Shown one piece after another: positions 1 through 10,000 of a stretch of DNA of 64,000 nucleotides; position 1 is the stretch's first letter; each line of letters opens with the position of its first letter. Under the pieces are notes generated by a model. It was not told the origin of the DNA. It saw only the letters and a program-made list of their open reading frames with translations, and made no database searches. Origin of the DNA: Candidatus Helarchaeota archaeon (GTDB lineage: Archaea; Asgardarchaeota; Lokiarchaeia; Helarchaeales; RDOG01); the NCBI GenBank assembly GCA_019058315.1, contig JAHPZH010000001.1, forward strand, positions 817,208 to 881,207, in the 5' to 3' direction. The position numbers and the translations under genes were made by a program.

Positions 1-333
1 TTCTAAACCTAATCTTAAAAGGTCCATTCCAAGCAATGCGGTGGGACCATCAGGTTCTTTAGTCCATACTGCTTCATTTCCAATAACAACTCCAAACTCA
101 TTTGCTCCCATCTCACCACCCCACATCCAAACTGGTTGAGATAGGATAATACCATAAGTTTCAGTAACTTGTGGGATGCTGATATAAGTGCATTTCACTT
201 GTTTTTCTGTTGTTTTTCGGTGAGGATAAAATACAATTGTTTGAATTTCGTTATAAGGACGGTCGCTATTTTTTCCAAAAATCATAGACCCATCTTTACT
301 AGCTGTTCCTAAAGCAACTAAAGTATCACACAT
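1..333 (-). CDS. Secernin / C69-family Ntn-hydrolase, N-terminal part
   Basis: The first 111 codons of a gene that runs off the left edge. The protein begins M-C-D-T-L-V-A-L, so a cysteine follows the initiator Met and would become the N-terminal nucleophile after Met removal. This is typical of the secernin/peptidase C69 (dipeptidase A-like) Ntn-hydrolase family. The stretch with GKNSDRP and the later [21 protein letters not shown] segment are also characteristic of that family. The start is supported by a GGAGA Shine-Dalgarno at 341-345, seven bases upstream of the ATG. In the family the product is a cytoplasmic peptidase or amidohydrolase with unclear substrate. The C-terminal two thirds lie outside the window, so integrity cannot be judged. 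Confidence 0.85.
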   Translation of the reverse strand, partial: MCDTLVALGTASKDGSMIFGKNSDRPYNEIQTIVFYPHRKTTEKQVKCTYISIPQVTETYGIILSQPVWMWGGEMGANEFGVVIGNEAVWTKEPDGPTALLGMDLLRLGLE

Positions 334-578
334 CTATAAATCTCCATAATTAAAAAATTTGATACGACTTATATAAAGAAATATCTTTACTAACTTTTTT
401 ACATTTTTGAATTTATATGGATGAAAATAAATTAATTTAGAACCATTATCAAAATATTAAAAATAAGCAGTTCATTTTTATTTAGTATAAAGAAATCACG
501 AAATAAAATATAAAGAATATTGTTAAGAGGCTGGTAAAATTTCAAGATAAATCTGAAGATCTCGATACACAAATCAAC

Positions 579-1526
579 GTGATTAAAGAACGTCTTGAAA
601 GACTTAATATCAGTGAATTTCCTACTCAACATGCAGAAAGTCAGTATAATCTTGGGAAATTGCTATTAGATCGTTTCAAACGTGATAATAATAAAGAAGA
701 TCTTATTAAAGCAGAAATTTCTTTTAGACTAGCTGAGACTATTAATACTATTGATGCAAATCCTTATGAATTTGCCAAAATTCAATTAATGACTGGTATG
801 GTATATTTTCACTTAGCAGAATTTCAAGATCCTGAAGCATATTTATATAAAGCGATTAATATGATTTACCAAGCTCTTAATATCTTTACAGATAAAAAAT
901 TTCCAAAGTTTTATGCGAAATCTCAAATTACTTTAGGAAATATTTATAGATGCCTCGCTGATATTAAGAATAGAAGTGAAAATATTAGCCAAGCGATTGA
1001 TGCTTACGAAAAGGCTTCAAAAATTTATAAGAAGGAGAAAGATAGCAAAGAATATACAAATATTCAATTAAATTTAGGAGCCTCCCACATTATTCTTTCA
1101 AAGGTAAAGGATAAGGAAAAAAATTTAGATAAAGCGTTTGATGCATTTAACGAAGCTATTAAATTATTAAGCATTGATAGAGATGCTTTTAGTTACGCCA
1201 AAATTCAATGTGATATTGGTGTAATTTATATGATGCTTTCTCAAATTCGAGACGAACAAAAAAATTTATTTAAGGCTAGCCTTGTTTTTAAAGTTGCTTT
1301 AAAGGTTTTTACAATTGATGATTATCCATTTGAATTTGCTACAACTCAAAATAACCTTGGACTAGTTCATCTCATGCTTGCTAATTTACAAAACCCAAAT
1401 GAAAATCATTTAAAAGCAATAGAAGCATTTAAAAACGCTCTAGAAATATTTAATGAAAAAGATTATCCTTCAAAACATAAAAAAATAATGTCAATTCTAA
1501 AGAGTTTAAAGCAGCAGACAAATTAA
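579..1526 (+). CDS. Tetratricopeptide-repeat protein (about six ~50-residue repeats)
   Basis: A soluble all-helical protein of 315 residues with no membrane segment or signal peptide. It is built of about six repeats of roughly 50 residues with the pattern FAKIQ..LG..Y..L(A/S)....(D)...N...KAI.A(F/Y)..AL.IF....(Y/F)P. These are extended TPR units of the kind found in large protein-interaction scaffolds; no enzymatic domain is seen. The start is uncertain. GTG at 579 is the first usual start codon, but the frame stays open back to a stop at 504-506 and the intervening codons look coding (for example KFQDKSEDLD). No ATG, GTG or TTG lies in that extension, so an ATT (519) or ATA (510) start, or a lost upstream exon-like part, is possible. 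Function beyond binding is unknown. Confidence 0.8.
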   Translation: MIKERLERLNISEFPTQHAESQYNLGKLLLDRFKRDNNKEDLIKAEISFRLAETINTIDANPYEFAKIQLMTGMVYFHLAEFQDPEAYLYKAINMIYQALNIFTDKKFPKFYAKSQITLGNIYRCLADIKNRSENISQAIDAYEKASKIYKKEKDSKEYTNIQLNLGASHIILSKVKDKEKNLDKAFDAFNEAIKLLSIDRDAFSYAKIQCDIGVIYMMLSQIRDEQKNLFKASLVFKVALKVFTIDDYPFEFATTQNNLGLVHLMLANLQNPNENHLKAIEAFKNALEIFNEKDYPSKHKKIMSILKSLKQQTN

Positions 1527-1628
1527 TAATCAATTTGTGAATTTTTAACTAATTTTTAATTAATTTTATTAAATTTTTTAAATATAAACTACATATTAGA
1601 TAAATAATAAGCAATTTGAGGACTAAAT

Positions 1629-2153
1629 TTGAAAATACTTATAACTTATTATTCAGAAACTGGAAATACAGAAAAGATAGCTGAGAGCATAGGAGAAGGA
1701 ATTACCAAAGAAAGTCCAACAATAAAACAAATTAAAGATGTGGATATCAACTCGCTTAATAATTACGAACTGGTTTTTTTTGGTTCTCCAACACAAGCAA
1801 ATGGATTACCAAGTGTTGCTAAAAAATTTTTAAAAGCATGTTCCGAAGATGCCTCCTGTAAATTTGCGATATTTTCAACACATGGAAGTTCAGAATCATC
1901 AGGATACTCAAGTTTCTTTAAAGCAGTAAATAAAATTTTGGGAAAGAAGAATATAACTGTTGTAGATCAGTTTGATAGTGTTGGTGAACTAAAAAATGAA
2001 CAGGTAATCCAAATGCTGAGAAGTGCAATGCCTGATATGATTGATAACATGATCAATAATTCAAAAGGACGTCCAAATGCAAATGATCTGGACAAAGCTA
2101 AGGAATTTGGTAAGCAAGTCATAGAGAAATTATCTGCAAAAGCCCAATTATAG
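1629..2153 (+). CDS. Flavodoxin-family protein
   Basis: A 174-residue flavodoxin fold. The FMN phosphate-binding loop is seen near the N terminus (SETGNT, residues 9-14 after the first strand KILITYY). A second flavin-contact loop follows around residue 55 (FGSPTQANG) and a third strand-loop around residue 80 (FSTHGSSE). Flavodoxins are cytoplasmic one- or two-electron carriers. The start is TTG at 1629, supported by GAGG at 1618-1621 with seven bases of spacing; no ATG is available upstream. It stands alone with its own upstream AT-rich region. The redox partner cannot be told from the neighbours. Confidence 0.85.
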   Translation: MKILITYYSETGNTEKIAESIGEGITKESPTIKQIKDVDINSLNNYELVFFGSPTQANGLPSVAKKFLKACSEDASCKFAIFSTHGSSESSGYSSFFKAVNKILGKKNITVVDQFDSVGELKNEQVIQMLRSAMPDMIDNMINNSKGRPNANDLDKAKEFGKQVIEKLSAKAQL

Positions 2154-2174
2154 ACAAAAATAGAAAAATTACGC

Positions 2175-2190
2175 TTTTTTTTATTTTTTT
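2175..2190 (+). terminator. T-rich tract, possible archaeal terminator of the flavodoxin gene
   Basis: About 22 bases after the flavodoxin stop codon the coding strand has two runs of T separated by one A. Such oligo-T tracts end transcription in archaea without a hairpin. The next gene is on the other strand, so a terminator is expected here. Confidence 0.4.
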
Positions 2191-2235
2191 ATGAATTCCT
2201 GAAGCTTTAAAAGATTAAATTCCAAATCTAATAAT

Positions 2236-2688
2236 TTAAACAGTATATAAATTCAGTTTAGATTCTTTATCCGTCTTCGTAGGCTCCCAATCTGGAAATG
2301 TAAAGACATAAGAGACGACCCGTGCACCAGGTTTTAGCTCCTCTTTCAATTTTTTCATCATTTTATTGTTGGTCTGTTGTAAAAGATACATTGTAACAAC
2401 ATCAGCTTCACTTATATCACGTAAGAAAATATTTCCCCATTTCACATGTACTTTATCTTGAAGCCTTTCGAGAAAAATTCTGAAGTTTGAATAAGCGACT
2501 AAGATTGCATTAAGCTCAATTCCAACAGCTTTTGCATTAAATTCAGTTGCTGCGATAATTAAAATTCTGCCATCTCCAGATCCTAAATCATATAATATTT
2601 CATTTGGCTTGAGTTCTGCAAAATTTAACATTTTTCGAATTTGTTTTTTACTTGTTGGAACCCATGGGGCATCTAAAAAAATTGACAT
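2236..2688 (-). CDS. Small SAM-dependent methyltransferase, FAM173/aKMT-like
   Basis: A 150-residue class I methyltransferase core. SAM motif I is DLGSGDGR (residues 34-41), followed by an acidic strand end (VGIEL) and a motif-IV-like segment (ADVVTMYLL). The very short length and the DLGSGDGR form of motif I match the FAM173 group, which includes lysine methyltransferases in eukaryotes and a broad-specificity archaeal protein lysine methyltransferase. A protein substrate is therefore more likely than a nucleic acid, but this is inference. It converges with the flavodoxin gene and diverges from the TrkA-like gene. Confidence 0.75.
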   Translation of the reverse strand: MSIFLDAPWVPTSKKQIRKMLNFAELKPNEILYDLGSGDGRILIIAATEFNAKAVGIELNAILVAYSNFRIFLERLQDKVHVKWGNIFLRDISEADVVTMYLLQQTNNKMMKKLKEELKPGARVVSYVFTFPDWEPTKTDKESKLNLYTV

Positions 2689-2801
2689 ATAAAACCCTTC
2701 AAATCTATTTTTCTTATAGTATAAATAATAATAAAAAAGATTAAGATAATACTTAATAAAAATATTTGGAGTCGTAGGAAAACAAAAAGGAGAAAAAATA
2801 A

Positions 2802-3911
2802 ATGAAAAAAAGATTAATTAAGACCAAAATTCTTTTAAAACAAAATTTCACCTTACTTATATCAATATTCCTTTGGTATTTACTCAATTTTATTATTATT
2901 TTCTTTTTAACAGAAGGAAACTTCCTAGAAACCTTATCTATCGTCTTTTATTTTCAGGTGCTACCAGGACCTTATGGAATTGTTTATCCTGAATTAAGTG
3001 AATTATTAATTTTTGGAATTATATTGACATTTATTATTACTGAGTTTTATAGGAAATATAATCCCCAACAGACCGCTTTAGAAGAAGCACGGTCAATGAG
3101 AGACCATACTATAATTATCGGATATAAACATCTTGGAAAACAGATTAGAAATTATCTAGTTGCAAATAATGAAGGATGCGTAGTTATAGAACCCGATGAA
3201 GATCTTGTTAGAGACTTATTAGATGAGGAGTGTCCAGTGATAATTAGAGAGGCTTATGATGTTGATGTATTAAAGGATGCAAGTGTGCAATATGCTAAAA
3301 TGGTATTTATAACTAAAAATGACCTAGATACTTTAATAGTTGCGACTCATAAAATTAGGGCTCTAAATAAGAGATGTAAGATTGTTTGTCGTTGTTTTGA
3401 TGATTCAGTTGCTGAAATAATAGAAAAAACCTTTAATTGTAGGACAATTTCAACTTCAAAATATGCTTCTGAATTTATTTTAAAAGAAATCCAAGCGAAA
3501 AATGTTAAAAAATCTATAATTATTGGGTATAATCGCATAGCAGAGAGGTTAATTGCAAGATTCAAGAATCAAGGCATAAATTACAAGATAATTGAAAGGG
3601 ATAGGGATAGGATCGAGGATATTATTGATGTTGAACCTGTGATTGTTGGAGATGCAAAGGATATAGATAATTTAAAAGAAGTCGGAATTGAAAACACTGA
3701 TTTAGTTATCGCTCTTGTCGACCGGGCGGATGAAGTAGTAGTAATAGCAGATAAGGTGAGAGATTTAAATAAGAATTGTGTTCTGATTTGTAGATTTTTT
3801 CATGAACATGTAGGAGAAATCCTTGGAAAACCTCCATTTAATGCAATAGTAATATCACGATCTAAGCATGCTTTAGATTTATTAATTAATGAAGGAATTT
3901 TCAATTTTTAA
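2802..3911 (+). CDS. Membrane-anchored tandem TrkA-N (RCK) protein, ion-channel-like
   Basis: A 369-residue protein with two hydrophobic helices (about residues 16-36 and 64-82) and then two Rossmann TrkA-N/RCK domains (about 103-220 and 232-369). Each Rossmann unit begins with a strand and a nucleotide-type loop (IIIGYKHLGKQ, IIIGYNRIAER) and ends its second strand with an acidic pair (VIEPD, IIERD). The overall plan resembles RCK-gated potassium channels, but the loop between the helices reads VLPGPYGIVYP and lacks a normal TVGYG selectivity filter. It may be a divergent channel or a membrane-tethered nucleotide or ion sensor. A GGAG Shine-Dalgarno lies about ten bases before the ATG. Confidence 0.75.
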   Translation: MKKRLIKTKILLKQNFTLLISIFLWYLLNFIIIFFLTEGNFLETLSIVFYFQVLPGPYGIVYPELSELLIFGIILTFIITEFYRKYNPQQTALEEARSMRDHTIIIGYKHLGKQIRNYLVANNEGCVVIEPDEDLVRDLLDEECPVIIREAYDVDVLKDASVQYAKMVFITKNDLDTLIVATHKIRALNKRCKIVCRCFDDSVAEIIEKTFNCRTISTSKYASEFILKEIQAKNVKKSIIIGYNRIAERLIARFKNQGINYKIIERDRDRIEDIIDVEPVIVGDAKDIDNLKEVGIENTDLVIALVDRADEVVVIADKVRDLNKNCVLICRFFHEHVGEILGKPPFNAIVISRSKHALDLLINEGIFNF

Positions 3912-4033
3912 TGACAATCTTTTATTAAATTCATATATCTTTTTAATATTTCCCTATTTTATACCCTCAAATACATAAATCAACCATATTATATTTCATT
4001 AAAGAAAAAATAAAATCCAGAACTTTATGATAC
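3912..4033. other. Convergent intergenic spacer, T-rich
   Basis: A short AT-rich gap between two converging genes. Short oligo-T and oligo-A runs on both strands could terminate both transcripts. No small ORF or repeat was seen. Confidence 0.3.
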
Positions 4034-7000
4034 CTACGATTTTTTAAGCATTTTAGAATAATTTCTTCTTTTTCTTTTCCATTTTCTTATAAACAAAATA
4101 GCAGTTACTCCAATTGAACCTAATATAACTCCAATTTGTGAAATCAAAGCCCAATTAGCATCATTTAATTTAGGGAATAGTAATATCGGATGTTTTCCTT
4201 TATTATTACCATAAATAATGATTACTGTCTCATTATTGTTAGAATCTGTATAATTTCCCGTCCAATCATAAGCTCTTGCCCAAATATCATGTGTTCCATT
4301 TGGACCAAACCAAAGAAATTGAAATTGGTCAGGTTGTATTCCTTCCCCAATTTTTACACTTCCCTTATAATATTCGACCTTTGCTATACCTGATAAATCA
4401 TCTGAAAGATTATTTACCCAAAATTCAACAGAATAATTATTTCGATGCCCATAGGTAAAATTAAATACATTTGGTGCTTTTTTGTCAATATATAAATGAA
4501 TCTTATCTGTTCTATTATTAGAATAATTATCATATGCCACAATGAATATTTCATATAAATCATCATTAACACTATCAATATCCCATATGAATTCGCATTC
4601 CGTCATTGATGATAGAAATGGATCTTTATTAATAGAATCCATCAAAACACCATCATCTTTAGGATCACCGATAAAAAATTCTACCTTATGAACTCCAGAA
4701 AACTGATCATAGACTTCAACCTTAATTGTAACATCACCATTTTTTGCTTCTCCGTCATTAGGTTCAATGATAATACATTTTGAGGGAGGATCTGGATCTC
4801 CAATATAAATCATCGAAGGTCCATCATCTGCGAAATTACCACCATTATCATAAGCTACTACATAAATCGAGTGATTTCCTTCATCAGTTCTGTTTGTAAC
4901 CCAAATAAATTTCCAAGAATCACCAAAGTTATAACTAGTTCCTATAAATTCTCCATTACTATCAGGATCTCCATCATAATATTTTACATAAGCTATATCA
5001 TTTGTATCATTAGCAGTGGCATATAATTCTATCGCTCCTGGTAATTGCGGAGATACTAATGGTGCAATTTTTACTAAATGTGGAGAACTCTTATCAATTA
5101 GAATTTGAATTTCTGAAATCTTATAATTACTATAATTGTCATATGCGCGAGTATAAATTGTTCTATAACCTTCTCCAAATCCCAATTCTGTTATATCTAA
5201 ATCAAAATAAAAATAACCATCAACAGCAGGTTCAAATTGTATTTCGATAGGTTCATCCACTGTACTTGAAAGATTATCATATAATATCACATTATCAACT
5301 CCCGATTCGGGATTATTACTCAAATCAATATCTTCGGCTTGTACTCTTATTCTTGCCGTCTCTCCTACTATATTATCTGGTTTTGTGTTATTATTCTGAT
5401 CTACAAGATCTATCTCACAGATTCGAGGAGGAACATTATCTCTTGTATAATATTCCCAAGGATCATGAGATTTACTTAAATTTTCTATGGTAAAAGCTAA
5501 AGTCTGATATCTTTTATCCCTATAAACATCAATAATATATTGATCTGCAATATTTCTCGTTGGTTGATCCTCGAAAATATAACCCATAGTCTTGGTTTCT
5601 TCTTGTCCAACCTCGATAGATTGCTCTACTACCCATTTATATGTAAAAGTATAGTCAAATTGGTATTTATATTTACTTGTAATTCCAGTATAGGTTCCAA
5701 ATCCTAATGGTGCAGAAATATATCCAATTGAATGTCCCCAATCATGCCCCAATTTAACATACGCTCTAATATTACAACCCGTATTCGTGCTTAGTAAATA
5801 AGAAACAGCCTCACTATTCTCCTCTTCATAAGTGTAGGTTTGTCCACCACCTGTTAAAAACAAATTATCTTTAAGTTTTGTTGCCTTAGGGTATAATATT
5901 GATATTATACTTGATGTATCTTCAATACTTGACGGAATTTCATCATCTAATTCAGACGAATCGACAATATTATCATATACCAAATTAGCTCTTTTTAGTG
6001 CTTTTAATAATTTGGGTAATTTGGTGTTATTTTTAAAAGCTGTGGATATCTCTTGCATAGTTATTTGAATTTCACCACCCAAATCCATCCAAGTATAATA
6101 TTTATATTCAGGTGGTGCTATTATTTCTCCTTTAGAATTGTATTTAGTAATTTCTACCAAATAATAATAATCTAACTTATATCTTCCCCAAATTACATCC
6201 CCTCTACCAGGTCCCATAAATTCTTTATCGTTGGATTTTGATGATGTTATTTCTTCTGTGGTCTTTTCATAAATTCTCCAAGAATTATCATTTGTCCATT
6301 CAATAAAACCACCTCCCCCTATACCACCACCAAAACCATTTATTGTAAAAATGGAAATCATATCATGTTCATAACTTGTTTTTAAATTTATTTTAAGATC
6401 AATATATCTTTCAGAACCTTTTTTGATATACCCATAGCTACCAGTCCCAGGAGGATCATAAATTATTCCATATATCACAGGAATATCAAATTCAGCGCCT
6501 TCTTCAATAATTCTTTCAGTTATGAAAATTTTTTCATCAGCAATATATTCATCAGTATTATCAGGATCTTCTGAATTATATGTGTCATTTCCGAGAAATT
6601 CATAATGAAATTTATCGATTCTTAATGAATCTAATACTAAAATATCATTCTGGTTAATTGCAAGATCTATATTATTTTTAAGACCATTAGGAACTAAAGA
6701 CCATCTAAATTGACCCCATTCTGATTTAAAATTACCATGTTTATCAAATTTCTGTATTCTCGAATTCCCTATATCTAATACATAAACACCTCCACAATAA
6801 TCTCGCACAACTTTGTAGGGACCAATGAAATCTCCACACATGGATCCATACTTTCCCCATTCTCTCAAAATACTCCCATTCTCATAAATTACTTTAATCT
6901 TATTGTCTAATAAATCTGTAATATATATTTGATCTAAATCATCATTTGTAAATACACAAATACTGGTGGGTAATTTCAAATCTACATCTGAAATAGAATA

Positions 7001-10000
7001 ATTTAATTCCGCCGAAGTCAAGTTATAGATATATGACCTTATGTAATAATTTCCACTTTGATTTTCAGCTAAAATATTTATTTTATCAGTAATATAAAAA
7101 TCTATGAAATTTAGATTTGGTTCATAAATAATTGTATTGAAGTACTGTATCTCATCATCATATATTTTTATTGTACTATCAGAATCCATTACTATTAAAT
7201 AATTATTACTATCTATATCAATACGAAATGGAGATTCCAGTCCGGAATCACTTAGAGTCTTTCGATAATAACCGGATGAATTATAAATTTTAATACTATT
7301 ATCTATTGAACTTATACCAAAGATATAACCAGTAGTATTCATAATGACTTCTGTCCAACTTTCATCATCCGTTAATTGAAAAGTAAGCTCTGGAGGAATC
7401 TCTTGTGAACCATATTTATATAGCATTGATTGGTTACTACTTATGTTCTTGAAAATATATACATCCCTGAAATAATCAATTGAAAGAGAAATATCTTCTG
7501 ATTCATTATAATTAAATTCATATCTACTGGTTAAATCGCTTTCATTTGAAAATTTAAGAATTTGAGCTTCACCATCTAATTTATTTAGAAGATAAAGATT
7601 ATCCTTTTTATCCATGAATATTTGGTGTTCAGTTAAATTTTGATCAATATGCCAGCGCTCTGAAATTTCTTGTGCTTCCCAATCTATTTTTAAAATTTCG
7701 TTAGTAGAATGAGAAAGATAATATAAGTTTCCTAACGAATCTACTTCAATTTGATTTTTTAGTCCTTCACTTGAAATTTCACCACTTCCATTATAATTAC
7801 TAAGAGAACAATAATGATCCATTTCTTTATTACGACCTTCATAATAACCCTCTGACCATGAGAAATCTACTGCATCCACATAGTTTTTATAACTACCAGA
7901 TTGAAAATTTTCAAACTGAATGTAACTATATGGAGTGCTATCAGAAGAAAAAGCATATTCCCCAGATGTTGGATATCTTATGTCATTTATAAACAAGTAC
8001 CATCCACTAGAAACATTAAACACAACTTTAAAATGGTACCAAGTATTATCTATAGCACTGCAAATATAAAATAAATCGCTTCCATTTTTTCCCGTAAAAT
8101 GGTCATTATTAATATAAGCACGACAATATTTTGAGCTGCCAGATTTCGGTGCTATAGTGAAGCGAAACTCATAAAAATTATTTACATCAGTGCTTTGTAT
8201 ATAAAACTCAACTATGCCATTATCATAATCATCTCCAAAAGAATATTCTATTTTATCATCCACCTTAACCATCTCTACTACCTTTTTATGACCTATAACC
8301 TCACTAACAACTTGAACAGTTGTTGGTAAAGTTTCCTCAACAGTCCAACCACTAGGATTACACCCAATTGTATCATTTGTAAAACTAAATAAACCTTTAT
8401 AATGTCCAGAAGTATAAGCAAATTTTAAAATTTCTGAATTAGTTAAACAATATATAGATTGATTATCATCTATGACAATGCTTGATAAATTATCATAATT
8501 GGTGATATTTATTTGGTATATTTTTTCACCATCAAGAGCATATATAACCACATGTTCCGGTCCATTATCGTCATGAAGAGCATGATATAAGAATGATACA
8601 TTTTCAAAGTTTTTTATTTCAATATCAGTCCCTGTACCATTTAATCCTGAATTAAATGTCGCTAAATAGTTACCATAATTATCAAATTTATATATTAAAT
8701 TATCTTTTAATGCATAAATATTACCCTGTTTATCAAATGCAGGTGATATTGATGTATTAAGAGAACTCTGAGTAAAATTGGGTTCTATTATTGAAAGCAA
8801 AGATGGAAAATTTTTTAGATATCTATATTTCAAAATTGAATTATTCGTTGTAATTAGAATATTATCATTCAAATCAACACATACATCAAGTGGGGTTGTT
8901 GTATTTATGTCAATTTTCGCAAAAATAATTAAACCTGTTAAAATATACAGACTATGGTTGTTATAATCTGGATCTGTATCAATTAAATATAATCTATTAT
9001 GCGAATCGTAATATAATCCCAATGGATTATTAAATGTATTATTTATTTTAGATGAAGGTTCTCCTGTTGAGTCGAATATAATTAAACTTTTATTTTCCCC
9101 ATCCGAAACGGTTAAACTACCTTCAGAATCTATAGCAATACCATAAGGTTCTTGGAAATAATGAATTTCATCTTCAATCTCGTAACTATCCCAGTCTGTA
9201 ATATACATATAACCTAAAATTTCTCGATTTTCCACTTCTTTATCAATGAAGAATTTTACTATTCGCTTATTATTTTTATCAACAACATAAAGATAATCAC
9301 GATTTTCTTTATCGGTATAAACTTCAAGATCATTGGGGAAGCTGAAAGTATCATTAGCTGCCCATGTATTGAAGTTAAAAAAATAAATAGAGTCTGAAAA
9401 TATATGGATTCTATTATTTCCAGAATCTGCTACATAAATATAACCATCAGAATCAACTGTAATTCCACCAGGATTATTAAATTCATATTCAACAGAGGGA
9501 GAGCCATTACCCCATTTCTTTATAAAATTGCCAAATTTGTCAAATTTGACTATTACATTATTTGCAGAATCACATACATATTGATTTCCTTCAGAATCAA
9601 CAGCCATTCCTCTTGAATTATTTAAATTCATATTCCCATATTGACTCCATTTATCAATGTATGTTACTGTCGGAATTTCAAGTTCAGGAATGACAGTTCC
9701 CACTTGCCATAAAAAGTTGGTTTCATTATCATATTTTTGAATTCTATAGTTTAATGGGTCAGCAAGATAAAAATCATCTTGTTGGTCTATTACCAAACCG
9801 TTTGGAGCGTAAAATTCTCCTTCTTCATAACCTAGAATTCCCCAACTGCTTTCATTAATATAATCGCCTGAAAAAGTAAATTTTTGTATTCTGTGGTTAA
9901 GTGAATCCATTATATGAACATCCCCTTCAGAATCGAACGCTATATCTGTAGGTTTCGAGAATTCGCCTTCCTTATCACCGAACTTCCCCCATGTGCCTAA

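Noticed and set aside
432..632. Minus-strand ORF overlapping the start of the TPR gene
   Set aside because: AT-driven hydrophobic translation without start signals; overlaps a well-supported gene.
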